Shown here piece after piece: positions 15,369 through 22,373 of a stretch of DNA of 32,182 nucleotides. Within the stretch, counting starts at the first letter, position 1, and each line of letters starts with the position of its first letter. The stretch covers positions 1 through 32,182 of the forward strand of contig JBMNTN010000020.1 of NCBI GenBank assembly GCA_050945755.1, read 5' to 3'. The translations under genes were made by a program, and so were the position numbers. The stretch comes from JAQVXR01 sp050945755 (GTDB lineage: Bacteria > Bacillota > Dehalobacteriia > Dehalobacteriales > Dehalobacteriaceae). The notes under the pieces were generated by a model, which saw nothing but the letters and a program-made list of their open reading frames with translations, was not told the DNA's origin and searched no databases.

Positions 15369-16649
15369 TTATTCTGCTTCCGGAAGTGCTTCAGGCAGTA
15401 AGGAGTATTCCATCTCTCGTTCTTCCCAATTTTTCAGACACACCCAGTGCCCATTATGGCGCTGCATATATCTGGGTAAAATCGGCACTTTCCCGTAACC
15501 ATGGGGAGCATTAATAATATAGGTGGGGACAGCCAGTCCGGAAGTGAATCCCCGAAGTTTCTTGATAATTTCCAGCCCTTCATCCACTGTGGTAATAAAG
15601 TGCCTAGTCCCTTTCACCGCTTTGGCATGGAAAATATAATAAGGCTTTACCCGTATTTTTAAAAGTTCCTGGTTTAATTTTTTCATAATGGCCGAGTCAT
15701 TATTTATCTCTTTTAAGAGCACTGCTTGATTTCCCAGAACGACCCCTGCTTCCACCAACATATCACAGGCCTTTTTTGTTTCCGGAGTAATTTCTTGAGG
15801 ATGATTAAACTGTGTATTAATAAAAATAGGAGGGTGTTTCTTAAGAATTGCACATAGTTCCTTGGTAATACGCTGAGGGAGAGTGACAATTGTTCTGGTA
15901 CCAAGGCGCTTAATTTCCACATGATCCATTTGGTCCAACTCGCTTAAAAGCCAGTCGATCTTCCTGTCACTTAAGAGCAGAGCATCTCCTCCGGTAATTA
16001 AAACATCTCGAATTTCCTTATTCTTTCTAATATAGTCCAGTGCCGCTCGTAAATTTTCCGCCGTTTGGTGCCTGTCAGTTTCCCCAATGTTGCGCCGCCG
16101 TTGACAGTGCCTGCAGTACATGGCGCATTGATTTGTAACATTAATAATGAGACGGTCCGGATAACGCCTGGTGATACAAGGCGCCGGAGAAGTAAATTCT
16201 TCACCCATGGGGTCATCATACCCAGATTCATCTAACTCTTCAATAGCAGGAATGGATTGCCGAATGACCGGATCATGTTGATCATTGGGATCCATAAGCG
16301 AAGCAAAATAAGGGGAAATAGCCCACCGGTAACGTCTTCCAATGTTTTCAATCTGGGTGCAGCGTCTCGCAGAAAAGCCGAATAAATCGGCAAGGGTTTT
16401 GACATCGGTAATTCTGTGTGCCATCTGCCAGCGCCAATCTTCCCAATCATCTTCCGTAGCCTTAAAATATTCCAGCATTTTTTTCTTGTTCGTACCGGTC
16501 AGTTTCTGAAGGTCAAATCCGGTTTTTATGTTACTCTTTACCTCCAGGTAATCAGTAATTGATTTACGTAGTTCAGATGCCCGTCGCAGTGCAATCGATC
16601 TCTTTTCTTCTTCACTCAGTTTCCACTTTCTGAGAACCCTAACTGACAT
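15369..16649 (-). CDS. eam: Glutamate 2,3-aminomutase (KamA-family radical SAM, PLP enzyme)
   Basis: This 426-residue enzyme belongs to the lysine 2,3-aminomutase family. The radical-SAM cluster motif CxxxCxxC is C175, C179, C182 ('CAMYCRHCQRRRNIGE'), and the PLP lysine is K387 in 'APHGYGK'. In lysine 2,3-aminomutase two aspartates (D293, D330 in the Clostridium subterminale enzyme) bind the substrate side-chain amine. At the matching spacing (37 residues apart, the second 7 before the PLP lysine) this protein has K343 ('FHAKAVKG') and N380 ('YIINAPHG'), the substitutions described for glutamate 2,3-aminomutase. The predicted reaction is L-glutamate to beta-glutamate, a compatible solute. The ATG follows AAGGAGG. 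The gene is monocistronic, behind a promoter, a c-di-AMP riboswitch and a terminator. Substrate assignment is inference from residues. Confidence 0.87.
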   Translation of the reverse strand: MSVRVLRKWKLSEEEKRSIALRRASELRKSITDYLEVKSNIKTGFDLQKLTGTNKKKMLEYFKATEDDWEDWRWQMAHRITDVKTLADLFGFSARRCTQIENIGRRYRWAISPYFASLMDPNDQHDPVIRQSIPAIEELDESGYDDPMGEEFTSPAPCITRRYPDRLIINVTNQCAMYCRHCQRRRNIGETDRHQTAENLRAALDYIRKNKEIRDVLITGGDALLLSDRKIDWLLSELDQMDHVEIKRLGTRTIVTLPQRITKELCAILKKHPPIFINTQFNHPQEITPETKKACDMLVEAGVVLGNQAVLLKEINNDSAIMKKLNQELLKIRVKPYYIFHAKAVKGTRHFITTVDEGLEIIKKLRGFTSGLAVPTYIINAPHGYGKVPILPRYMQRHNGHWVCLKNWEEREMEYSLLPEALPEAE

Positions 16650-16686
16650 CTTATCGCCTCCTTTTCAGTATTAGTAGAAATATAAA

Positions 16687-16707
16687 CCCCGGGCATAAAA
16701 CCCGGGG
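16687..16707 (-). terminator. Riboswitch-controlled terminator upstream of eam
   Basis: On the minus strand CCCCGGG, a 7-base loop TTTTATG and CCCGGGG are followed by TTTATATTT. It lies between the c-di-AMP aptamer and the ribosome site of eam, the position expected for the expression platform of an OFF switch. Confidence 0.85.
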
Positions 16708-16744
16708 CGCAAAAGGCACGACAATATAGGCAATCATTTTTGCC

Positions 16745-16893
16745 AACTATCCTCCCTTTCCACGCTTGCGAAGTTAGCTGACGGATTCGGGTCGAAAGTA
16801 ACCCTACCTGGTCGACTGAAAAGCCTGCCAGGATTCACCCCGGATTTGGTTCCCCCGCTTCTCGAAATAAGAATTAAGCGACTTAAGGAAATA
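16745..16893 (-). promoter_or_regulatory. Cyclic-di-AMP riboswitch (ydaO/yuaA type)
   Basis: Read on the minus strand the region contains the conserved blocks of the ydaO aptamer in order: GGGGGAACC, GGGGTGAATCC, AGGGTTAC, TTTCGACCCGAATCCG, TCAGCTAAC and AAGCGTGGAAAGGGAGGA. The outer helix can form between TTTCCTT near 16885-16891 and AAGGGAG near 16752-16758. The family binds cyclic di-AMP and usually lowers expression of potassium uptake, osmolyte transport or cell-wall hydrolase genes. Here it lies 5' of eam on the same strand, with an intrinsic terminator between them. Confidence 0.93.
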
Positions 16894-16908
16894 TTAAATT
16901 ATCAATTT

Positions 16909-16937
16909 ATTATAACATGAACAACCAATAATTTCAA
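16909..16937 (-). promoter_or_regulatory. Sigma-A promoter of the riboswitch-eam transcript
   Basis: On the minus strand TTGAAA (16937-16932) and TATAAT (16914-16909) are exactly 17 bases apart. The predicted start near 16902 places the whole aptamer at the 5' end of the transcript. It lies after the terminator of the pot operon, so eam is a separate unit. Confidence 0.8.
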
Positions 16938-16967
16938 CTATTTAGAGTATTTCCGCAAGAAAATAAA

Positions 16968-17005
16968 AGCACCAACCATAAAGAGACCATCATTATGCCG
17001 GTGCT
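16968..17005 (-). terminator. Intrinsic terminator of the pot operon
   Basis: AGCACC (16968-16973) pairs with GGTGCT (17000-17005), with partial pairing continuing inward to TAA/TTA. On the minus strand it is followed by TTTTATTTTCTT. It lies about 50 bases after the stop of potD. Confidence 0.8.
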
Positions 17006-17056
17006 GTTTATAATTATTAGATTCTAAATACATCCGTTTTTCAACTGACTATTATC

Positions 17057-18100
17057 CTAATAAGCAATAACTTCCGTCCAGACCCGGTCATATTCTTTGA
17101 GAAATTCTCCCGGATCATAAAAAATTTCACAGTTTTTTAGATCTTCTTCAGCAGGGTAAGCAGTCTTATCCTGTAAAAGTTCCGGATCAAGTTGTTTTTT
17201 AGCTTCAGTATGAGGAGTGGAATAGCCAATGTAATCGGTGTTTTTAAATGCTATTTCCGGATCACACATAAAATTGATGAACTGCTCTGCTTCCTTTTTA
17301 TGTGCAGCCGTCTTCGGAATAACCATCGCGTCAAACCAGAGGTTGCTCCCTTCCTTGGGGATAGCGTATTCTAAATCAGGATTCTCCCATTTCATAAATA
17401 CAGCGTCTCCTGACCATACTACCGCCAAGGCGGCTTCGCCCTGAATCATTTTATCTTTAACATCATCCCCCACATAGGCAAGTACCAGGGGTTTTTGTTC
17501 AATTAAGGCTTCCTTAGCCACCTCCAGTTCTTGGGTATCCCGGGAATTGAGGGAATACCCATGCATCTTTAAGGCAACTCCGATTGAATCCCGCTGGCTG
17601 TCCAGCATGAGTATCTGCTTTTTGTATTTCTCATTCCAGAGTATTTTCCAACTGTCGACAGGATCGTTGACCATTGTTTTGTTATAGAGAATCCCTACCG
17701 TTCCCCACATATAGGGAACTGAATACTCTTCATTCGGATCATAACTCAATTTACGAAAGGCCGGATCAATATATTTATAGTTGGGAATGTTGTTTAAATC
17801 AATTTTCTCCAGCATATCTTCTTTAATCATTTTTTCGATCATATAATCGGAGGGAATCACGACATCATAATTGCTCCCTCCAGATTTAACCTTAATAAAC
17901 ATATCCTCGTTGGTTGTAAAGGTATCATAGTTAACTTTAATTCCGGTTTCTTGTTCAAATTCAGCAAGAACCGACTCATCAATATAGTCACCCCAGTTGT
18001 ACACATTCAATGTCGCCTGATCTGAGTTGCCGCAGCCTGCAGCCATAAACACCCCAAAGATCAGTGATACGGCAATAATCACATAACATAATTTTTTCAT
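17057..18100 (-). CDS. potD: Spermidine/putrescine ABC transporter, substrate-binding lipoprotein
   Basis: This 347-residue protein has a lipoprotein signal peptide with lipobox MAAGC (C23), so it would be lipid-anchored outside the membrane. The mature protein begins with 'LNVYNWGDYIDESVLAEFEQ', the standard PotD/PotF opening, and contains 'NYDVVIPSDYMIEKMI', 'VPYMWGTVGILYN' and 'AVVWSGDAVFM' of the polyamine-binding fold. It captures spermidine or putrescine and delivers them to PotBC. The ATG overlaps the potC stop by four bases (ATGA), suggesting coupled translation. It is the last gene of the operon and ends at the hairpin at 16968. Confidence 0.93.
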   Translation of the reverse strand: MKKLCYVIIAVSLIFGVFMAAGCGNSDQATLNVYNWGDYIDESVLAEFEQETGIKVNYDTFTTNEDMFIKVKSGGSNYDVVIPSDYMIEKMIKEDMLEKIDLNNIPNYKYIDPAFRKLSYDPNEEYSVPYMWGTVGILYNKTMVNDPVDSWKILWNEKYKKQILMLDSQRDSIGVALKMHGYSLNSRDTQELEVAKEALIEQKPLVLAYVGDDVKDKMIQGEAALAVVWSGDAVFMKWENPDLEYAIPKEGSNLWFDAMVIPKTAAHKKEAEQFINFMCDPEIAFKNTDYIGYSTPHTEAKKQLDPELLQDKTAYPAEEDLKNCEIFYDPGEFLKEYDRVWTEVIAY

Positions 18101-18888
18101 GCTTGACTCTCCTTCTTCATTTGGTCTCTTGCCATTCTTCTGTCAACTATAAAAAGTAACAGGAGAACAGACACAAACATCAGCGTGGACAAAGCGTTAA
18201 TTTTGGGGTTAATCCCCCGTCTGGCCATAGTATAAATGTAAATTGACAAGTTTGTTACTCCGGAGCCGGTAGTAAAGAAACTGACAACAAAATCATCCAA
18301 GGATAAAGTAAATGCTAACAGTGCTCCTGTAAAAACACCGGGCATAATCTCTGGGAGAATCACCTTTTTAAAGGCATAAAATGGGGCGGCGCCTAAGTCA
18401 AGTGCTGCTTCATACAGGTGCTTATTTAACTGCTGCAGTTTAGGCAGCACAGACAGAATAACATAGGGAATATTAAAAGTAATGTGGGCCAATAACAAAG
18501 TGGTCAGACCCAGGCGCAGATTTAAAAATATAAACAAAACCATCAAAGAAACTCCCATGACAATATCCGGATTTATCACAGGCAAATAAGTAAAATTCAT
18601 CACCACCGATCTTTTAAATTTATCCATATTGTAAATGCCAATAGCTGCCGCCGTTCCAATTAAAGTCGCAAAAACAGCAGCCAAAACAGCAACCAAAACC
18701 GTATAGTACAAAGCCCTCATAATCTGAGGATCATGAAACAGGGCGGCATACCATTTTAGGCTCAACCCGTCCCAGTGACCCCGGGACTTAGAATTATTAA
18801 AAGAAAAAATAATCAAGACAAAAATGGGTGCATAAAGAAAGAGAAAAATTAGATACAGATATAACTTTTTCCAAAACATCCTTACCAT
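18097..18888 (-). CDS. potC: Spermidine/putrescine ABC transporter permease PotC
   Basis: This 263-residue permease has six membrane segments, beginning 'LYLIFLFLYAPIFVLIIFSF'. The ABC-coupling (EAA) loop 'EAALDLGAAPFYAFKKVILP' precedes 'GVFTGALLAFTLSLDDFVVS', typical of PotC. It forms the membrane channel with PotB. The start overlaps the end of potB by seven bases. The order potA-potB-potC-potD matches the well-known operon. Confidence 0.93.
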   Translation of the reverse strand: MVRMFWKKLYLYLIFLFLYAPIFVLIIFSFNNSKSRGHWDGLSLKWYAALFHDPQIMRALYYTVLVAVLAAVFATLIGTAAAIGIYNMDKFKRSVVMNFTYLPVINPDIVMGVSLMVLFIFLNLRLGLTTLLLAHITFNIPYVILSVLPKLQQLNKHLYEAALDLGAAPFYAFKKVILPEIMPGVFTGALLAFTLSLDDFVVSFFTTGSGVTNLSIYIYTMARRGINPKINALSTLMFVSVLLLLFIVDRRMARDQMKKESQA

Positions 18889-19706
18889 AAGCCACCACCT
18901 ACCGAATCCCGGCTGCTTTTAGGCATCAGCACCATACTGATCAATATTAGCACCATCATCACCAATGATAGGGCAGAGCCGAAATGCCAATCACCCACAT
19001 ATAAAAACTGCTGCTCAATGAGATTTCCGATTAGAGCAAACTGTCCCCCTCCAAGCAGGCGGGAAATGACAAAAGTTGATACAGCAGGCATAAAAACCAT
19101 AGTAATCCCGGAGATTACTCCGGGCAGGCTTAAAGGAAATATGACCTGCCGAAAAACGGTAAAAGAATCCGCACCCAAATCTTCTGCTGCCTCAATTAGA
19201 TGGTAATCAATTTTGCGCAGGACGGAATAAATGGGCAGCACCATAAAAGGCAAAAAATTGTATACCATCCCCAGCACCACGGCAAAGTTTGTGTAGAGCA
19301 AATTAACCGGCGGAAGATCAATTAACGAAAGAAACGTATTGATTAATCCCTTTCTTTCCAAAAGAGCCATCCAAGCATACGTACGCAGCAATAGATTCAT
19401 CCACATGGGCAAAACAAAAAGTAATATGAGAAAATTTCTCTTACTTAGTTTTTTATCGGCAAGAATCATCGCCACAGGATATCCTAAAACCAAACAGCAA
19501 ACGGTACTGATCAAGGCTAGCACTAAAGATCTTAAAAGGACACGCAGGTAAACCGGTTGAAAAAACTTCCGAAAATTATCCAAGGATAAAACCGTATCCC
19601 CGTTGACTTGTACTGTTAAACTATAATATGCCACTAAAACAAGAGGTACGATAATAAACATAAGCATCCAAATGAGATACGGGTATGAAACCCAGTACTT
19701 TTTCAT
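18882..19706 (-). CDS. potB: Spermidine/putrescine ABC transporter permease PotB
   Basis: This 274-residue integral membrane permease has about six spans. The first is 'YLIWMLMFIIVPLVLVAYYS', and the EAA coupling loop is 'EAAEDLGADSFTVFRQVIFP', followed by 'LPGVISGITMVFMPAVSTFV' as in PotB. The start overlaps the stop of potA (ATGA), so ATPase and permease are likely made in step. It pairs with PotC in the inner membrane. Confidence 0.93.
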   Translation of the reverse strand: MKKYWVSYPYLIWMLMFIIVPLVLVAYYSLTVQVNGDTVLSLDNFRKFFQPVYLRVLLRSLVLALISTVCCLVLGYPVAMILADKKLSKRNFLILLFVLPMWMNLLLRTYAWMALLERKGLINTFLSLIDLPPVNLLYTNFAVVLGMVYNFLPFMVLPIYSVLRKIDYHLIEAAEDLGADSFTVFRQVIFPLSLPGVISGITMVFMPAVSTFVISRLLGGGQFALIGNLIEQQFLYVGDWHFGSALSLVMMVLILISMVLMPKSSRDSVGGGLW

Positions 19707-20746
19707 TGTGCTACCCTCTTCATCACATGGATTTCGTTTGGTCCGATGAAAAGCCCCACCCGGGTGTTAACCGGTTCCATGGTTGTACTGTGAATTTTCC
19801 ACTGTATTTTCCCAGAGATAACTAAGCTTTCATAATGGACCCCTTTAAAAATAACTGACTTAACATCACCCACTATCATCCCCTCGTTTTCGGGAACCAT
19901 TCTAATGTCTTCCGGACGTACCACAACATCAACTTTTTCCCGTGGGGCAAAACCTTTATCCACACAGGCAAATTCCCGCCCGGCAAAATCCACCAGATAA
20001 TCCCGCACCATTACGCCGGAAAGAATATTGCTTTCACCGATAAATTCAGCGACAAAAGGATTTTTCGGCTCGTTATAAATATCTTGCGGCGTCCCGATCT
20101 GCTGGATTACTCCCTCCCGCATCACAACAATGGTATCAGACATGGTCAGAGCCTCTTCCTGATCATGGGTCACATAAATAAATGTAATACCTAAGCGTCG
20201 CTGCATATTTTTTAGTTCCAACTGCATACCTTTACGCAGTTTCAAATCCAAAGCTCCCAGAGGTTCATCCAAGAGAAGCACTTCAGGTTCATTCACCAGT
20301 GCCCGGGCAATTGCTATCCGCTGCTGCTGACCGCCGCTTAATGATTCAACATCCCGCTTTTCATATCCGGCCAAGTTTACCAAGTTCAGAACACTCTTAA
20401 CTTTTTTTTCAATCTCGCTTTGAGCCATTTTTTTAATTTTTAAACCGAAGGCAATGTTTTCAAAAACATTCATATGAGGAAACAAAGCATAACGTTGAAA
20501 AACAGTGTTCACTCTTCTCTTATAGGGAGGCAAGCTGTTAATATTTTCTCCTTCAAAAAGAATTTCCCCGGTAGTAGGCTGTTCAAAACCGGCAATAATG
20601 CGTAGGGTAGTTGTCTTTCCGCATCCGCTCGGTCCTAAAAGAGTCAAAAACTCATTTTTCCTAATATATAAATTAGTTTTTTTCAGGGCTTCGCTCCCAT
20701 TGTATTTTTTTGAGATATTAACCAGTTCAATTATGTGTTGGGACAC
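19703..20746 (-). CDS. potA: Spermidine/putrescine ABC transporter ATP-binding protein
   Basis: The 347-residue ATPase contains Walker A 'GPSGCGKTT', signature 'LSGGQQQR', Walker B 'VLLLDEP' with 'LGALD', and the switch histidine 'VTHDQEEAL'. A C-terminal TOBE regulatory domain follows ('VRPEDIRMVPENEG'). The frame is open to 20812, which would overlap the upstream regulator gene. The GTG at 20746 has AGGAGGG eight bases upstream and leads directly into 'SQHIIELVNISKKY', so I chose it (GTG 20749 is the alternative). It powers polyamine import by PotBCD. It begins 38 bases after the regulator gene and is probably cotranscribed with it. Confidence 0.92.
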   Translation of the reverse strand: MSQHIIELVNISKKYNGSEALKKTNLYIRKNEFLTLLGPSGCGKTTTLRIIAGFEQPTTGEILFEGENINSLPPYKRRVNTVFQRYALFPHMNVFENIAFGLKIKKMAQSEIEKKVKSVLNLVNLAGYEKRDVESLSGGQQQRIAIARALVNEPEVLLLDEPLGALDLKLRKGMQLELKNMQRRLGITFIYVTHDQEEALTMSDTIVVMREGVIQQIGTPQDIYNEPKNPFVAEFIGESNILSGVMVRDYLVDFAGREFACVDKGFAPREKVDVVVRPEDIRMVPENEGMIVGDVKSVIFKGVHYESLVISGKIQWKIHSTTMEPVNTRVGLFIGPNEIHVMKRVAQ

Positions 20747-20784
20747 CACCGATACCCTCCTGAAAAAATAATTTTTAAACCTAT

Positions 20785-21324
20785 TTAGAAACTGGGGGGC
20801 GCAGAAATCCAAAGGACCCGTGCCATAGTTTTTCCCGCGTTGGAAATAAAATGGGTTACGGAAGGTTTAAAATAAAAACTCTCCCCTTTTCTGGCCCGGA
20901 ATTTTTGTTTATCCAAATGAACAAAAATTGAGCCGGACAAAACAAAACCAAACTCTTCTCCGGGATGAGGGTCGTCAACTTCCGAAGTACCAGCTACATC
21001 TAAGCTGATGATAATTGGTTCCATTTGATTCTTTTGGGAATTAGGCACAATCCATTCAATATCATATTTCATTTCCCGGTTTTCTTTAACAAAGATATCC
21101 TCTCGCCGGAAAACAACTTTCTCCGCAACTGCCTCATTAAAAAAATCCTGCAAGTTGGTACCAAGGCTTTGAAGAATATCCACCAACGTGGAAATGGAAG
21201 GGGACGTTAAATCCCTTTCCACCTGGGAAATAAAGCCTTTAGAAAGTTCACACCGGCTGGCAAGCTCCTCCTGGGTCAACCCATTCTTTACCCTTAACCG
21301 CTTAATTTTTTCCCCAATATTCAT
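20785..21324 (-). CDS. XRE-family regulator with cupin domain (PuuR-like)
   Basis: The 179-residue protein has an N-terminal XRE-type helix-turn-helix (about residues 6-60: 'IKRLRVKNGLTQEELASRCE', 'LSKGFISQVERDLTSPSIST') and a C-terminal cupin ('DPHPGEEFGFVLSGSIFVHL' to 'FKPSVTHFISN', about residues 115-165). This layout is common in regulators of polyamine and amino-acid genes such as PuuR. It heads the potABCD operon, so it is likely the local regulator, sensing a small molecule, perhaps a polyamine, in the cupin. The ribosome site is weak (GGGTGA). A palindrome lies at the predicted transcription start. Confidence 0.88.
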   Translation of the reverse strand: MNIGEKIKRLRVKNGLTQEELASRCELSKGFISQVERDLTSPSISTLVDILQSLGTNLQDFFNEAVAEKVVFRREDIFVKENREMKYDIEWIVPNSQKNQMEPIIISLDVAGTSEVDDPHPGEEFGFVLSGSIFVHLDKQKFRARKGESFYFKPSVTHFISNAGKTMARVLWISAPPSF

Positions 21325-21365
21325 AGAGTCACCCGGTTTCTATAAACTAAACTTTTTGTTTACAC

Positions 21366-21381
21366 TTGCTAAACTTAGCAA
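21366..21381. promoter_or_regulatory. Candidate operator palindrome of the regulator-pot operon
   Basis: TTGCTAA-AC-TTAGCAA is a perfect 7+7 inverted repeat with a 2-base centre. It starts about seven bases downstream of the -10 box and covers the predicted start of transcription, where a repressor would block initiation. A related half (AAACTTTTTGTTTA) follows toward the gene. Assignment to the XRE-cupin protein is inference. Confidence 0.5.
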
Positions 21382-21387
21382 CAGAAT

Positions 21388-21417
21388 AATTTACGCATAT
21401 TTCAGAGATAATGTCAA
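21388..21417 (-). promoter_or_regulatory. Promoter of the regulator-potABCD operon
   Basis: On the minus strand TTGACA (21417-21412) is followed after 18 bases by TAAATT (21393-21388). The -35 is consensus and the -10 moderate, as expected for a regulated promoter. Confidence 0.6.
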
Positions 21418-21548
21418 TATTTTTCCGAAAAATTTTTAGCTGACAGATGCCATTTTCTGGATGATTTTTCTTTCGGAACGCATGTTTCTGGAATTTTTTT
21501 TATTTTTTACGTATAATAAATAGACCAGGATAAATAAGGAGAGTCTCT

Positions 21549-22193
21549 ATGCTTGTCGGCGATCTAGACCTAGCACGGATCATTCCTTTAGCAGCCCAAT
21601 GGGGTTACCTTGGTGCAGCAGGAGTATTGTTTATTGAAGGATTGTCTATTCTTCCCTTTCCTGGAGGTACATTTCTCATCATCTACGGTTTTTTAGCTTC
21701 CCAGGGTAAAATCTCCCTGTTGCTGGCCATCATTAGCGCCTCTTTAGGTTACACTATTGCCGGAACCTTTCCATATTGGATTGGTAAAATTGGTGGCCGA
21801 AAGTTGCTATTAAATTACGGGCGATATGTAGGTTTCACCCAGCACCGCTTTCGTGCTACGGAAAAATGGTTTAACAAGTTTGGTATTCCCCTGGTTGCTT
21901 TTGGACGGCTGATGTTCTTTCGAAACTACATTTCTTATTTTGCCGGTATTGCCAAAATGCCGGCGGTCAGCTTTTATTTTTACACCTGGATGGGCATTAT
22001 TCCCTGGGTTATCTACATGACACTGTTAGGTTATATTCTCGGTAACAAGTGGCGCTATGCTTTGGAACTGGCGGAAAGATACTCCTGGATGGGTATCGGT
22101 ACAATAGCAGGCCTGATCGTGCTGGCTTACTTTTTCTTTAAATCCCGGCTGTGGAAGAAGCTAAACCGCTGGCTGGATAAAAGTGGCAGATAA
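21549..22193 (+). CDS. DedA-family membrane protein
   Basis: This 214-residue integral membrane protein belongs to the DedA (SNARE-associated/VTT) family. It shows the re-entrant stretch 'LSILPFPGGTFLIIYGFLA', a conserved 'GYTIAGTFPYWIGKIGG' and the family block 'FGRLMFFRNYISYFAGIAKM' with its arginines. Family members act in envelope homeostasis; several are lipid-carrier or phospholipid flippases, but this copy cannot be assigned a substrate. ATG start with AAGGAG; a TATAAT box lies at 21512-21517 without a clear -35. It is monocistronic, closed by a strong terminator. Confidence 0.88.
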   Translation: MLVGDLDLARIIPLAAQWGYLGAAGVLFIEGLSILPFPGGTFLIIYGFLASQGKISLLLAIISASLGYTIAGTFPYWIGKIGGRKLLLNYGRYVGFTQHRFRATEKWFNKFGIPLVAFGRLMFFRNYISYFAGIAKMPAVSFYFYTWMGIIPWVIYMTLLGYILGNKWRYALELAERYSWMGIGTIAGLIVLAYFFFKSRLWKKLNRWLDKSGR

Positions 22194-22217
22194 TAATATT
22201 TAAGAGAATTAACTAGG

Positions 22218-22248
22218 ATTCCTGTTTAAATTAACAGGAATTTTTTTA
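22218..22248 (+). terminator. Intrinsic terminator of the dedA gene
   Basis: ATTCCTGTT (22218-22226) pairs with AACAGGAAT (22233-22241), followed by TTTTTTATT. It lies 25 bases after the stop codon. Confidence 0.9.
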
Positions 22249-22300
22249 TTGAAGCTATGGCACATTCTCATCGTTTTAGTTTTTCGTCTCGAACAAAGGT

Positions 22301-22330
22301 TTGAATATGGTGGCAATTCTATGTTATAAT
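22301..22330 (+). promoter_or_regulatory. Sigma-A promoter of the radical-SAM/DNA-repair pair
   Basis: TTGAAT (22301-22306) and TATAAT (22325-22330) are 18 bases apart. The predicted start near 22337 lies after the TTG at 22335, which argues that translation begins further in, at ATG 22374. Confidence 0.65.
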
Positions 22331-22373
22331 TTGCTTGAAGGATTTATTTAAAACTACGAAGCTGGTGTGCCCT

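Noticed and set aside
20747..20812. Longer potA start at 20812
   Set aside because: It would overlap the regulator gene and adds non-family residues; the GTG at 20746 has a proper ribosome site.
22335..22373. TTG at 22335 as start of the radical-SAM gene
   Set aside because: The TTGAAT/TATAAT promoter predicts transcription starting near 22337, and the family N-terminus fits the ATG at 22374.
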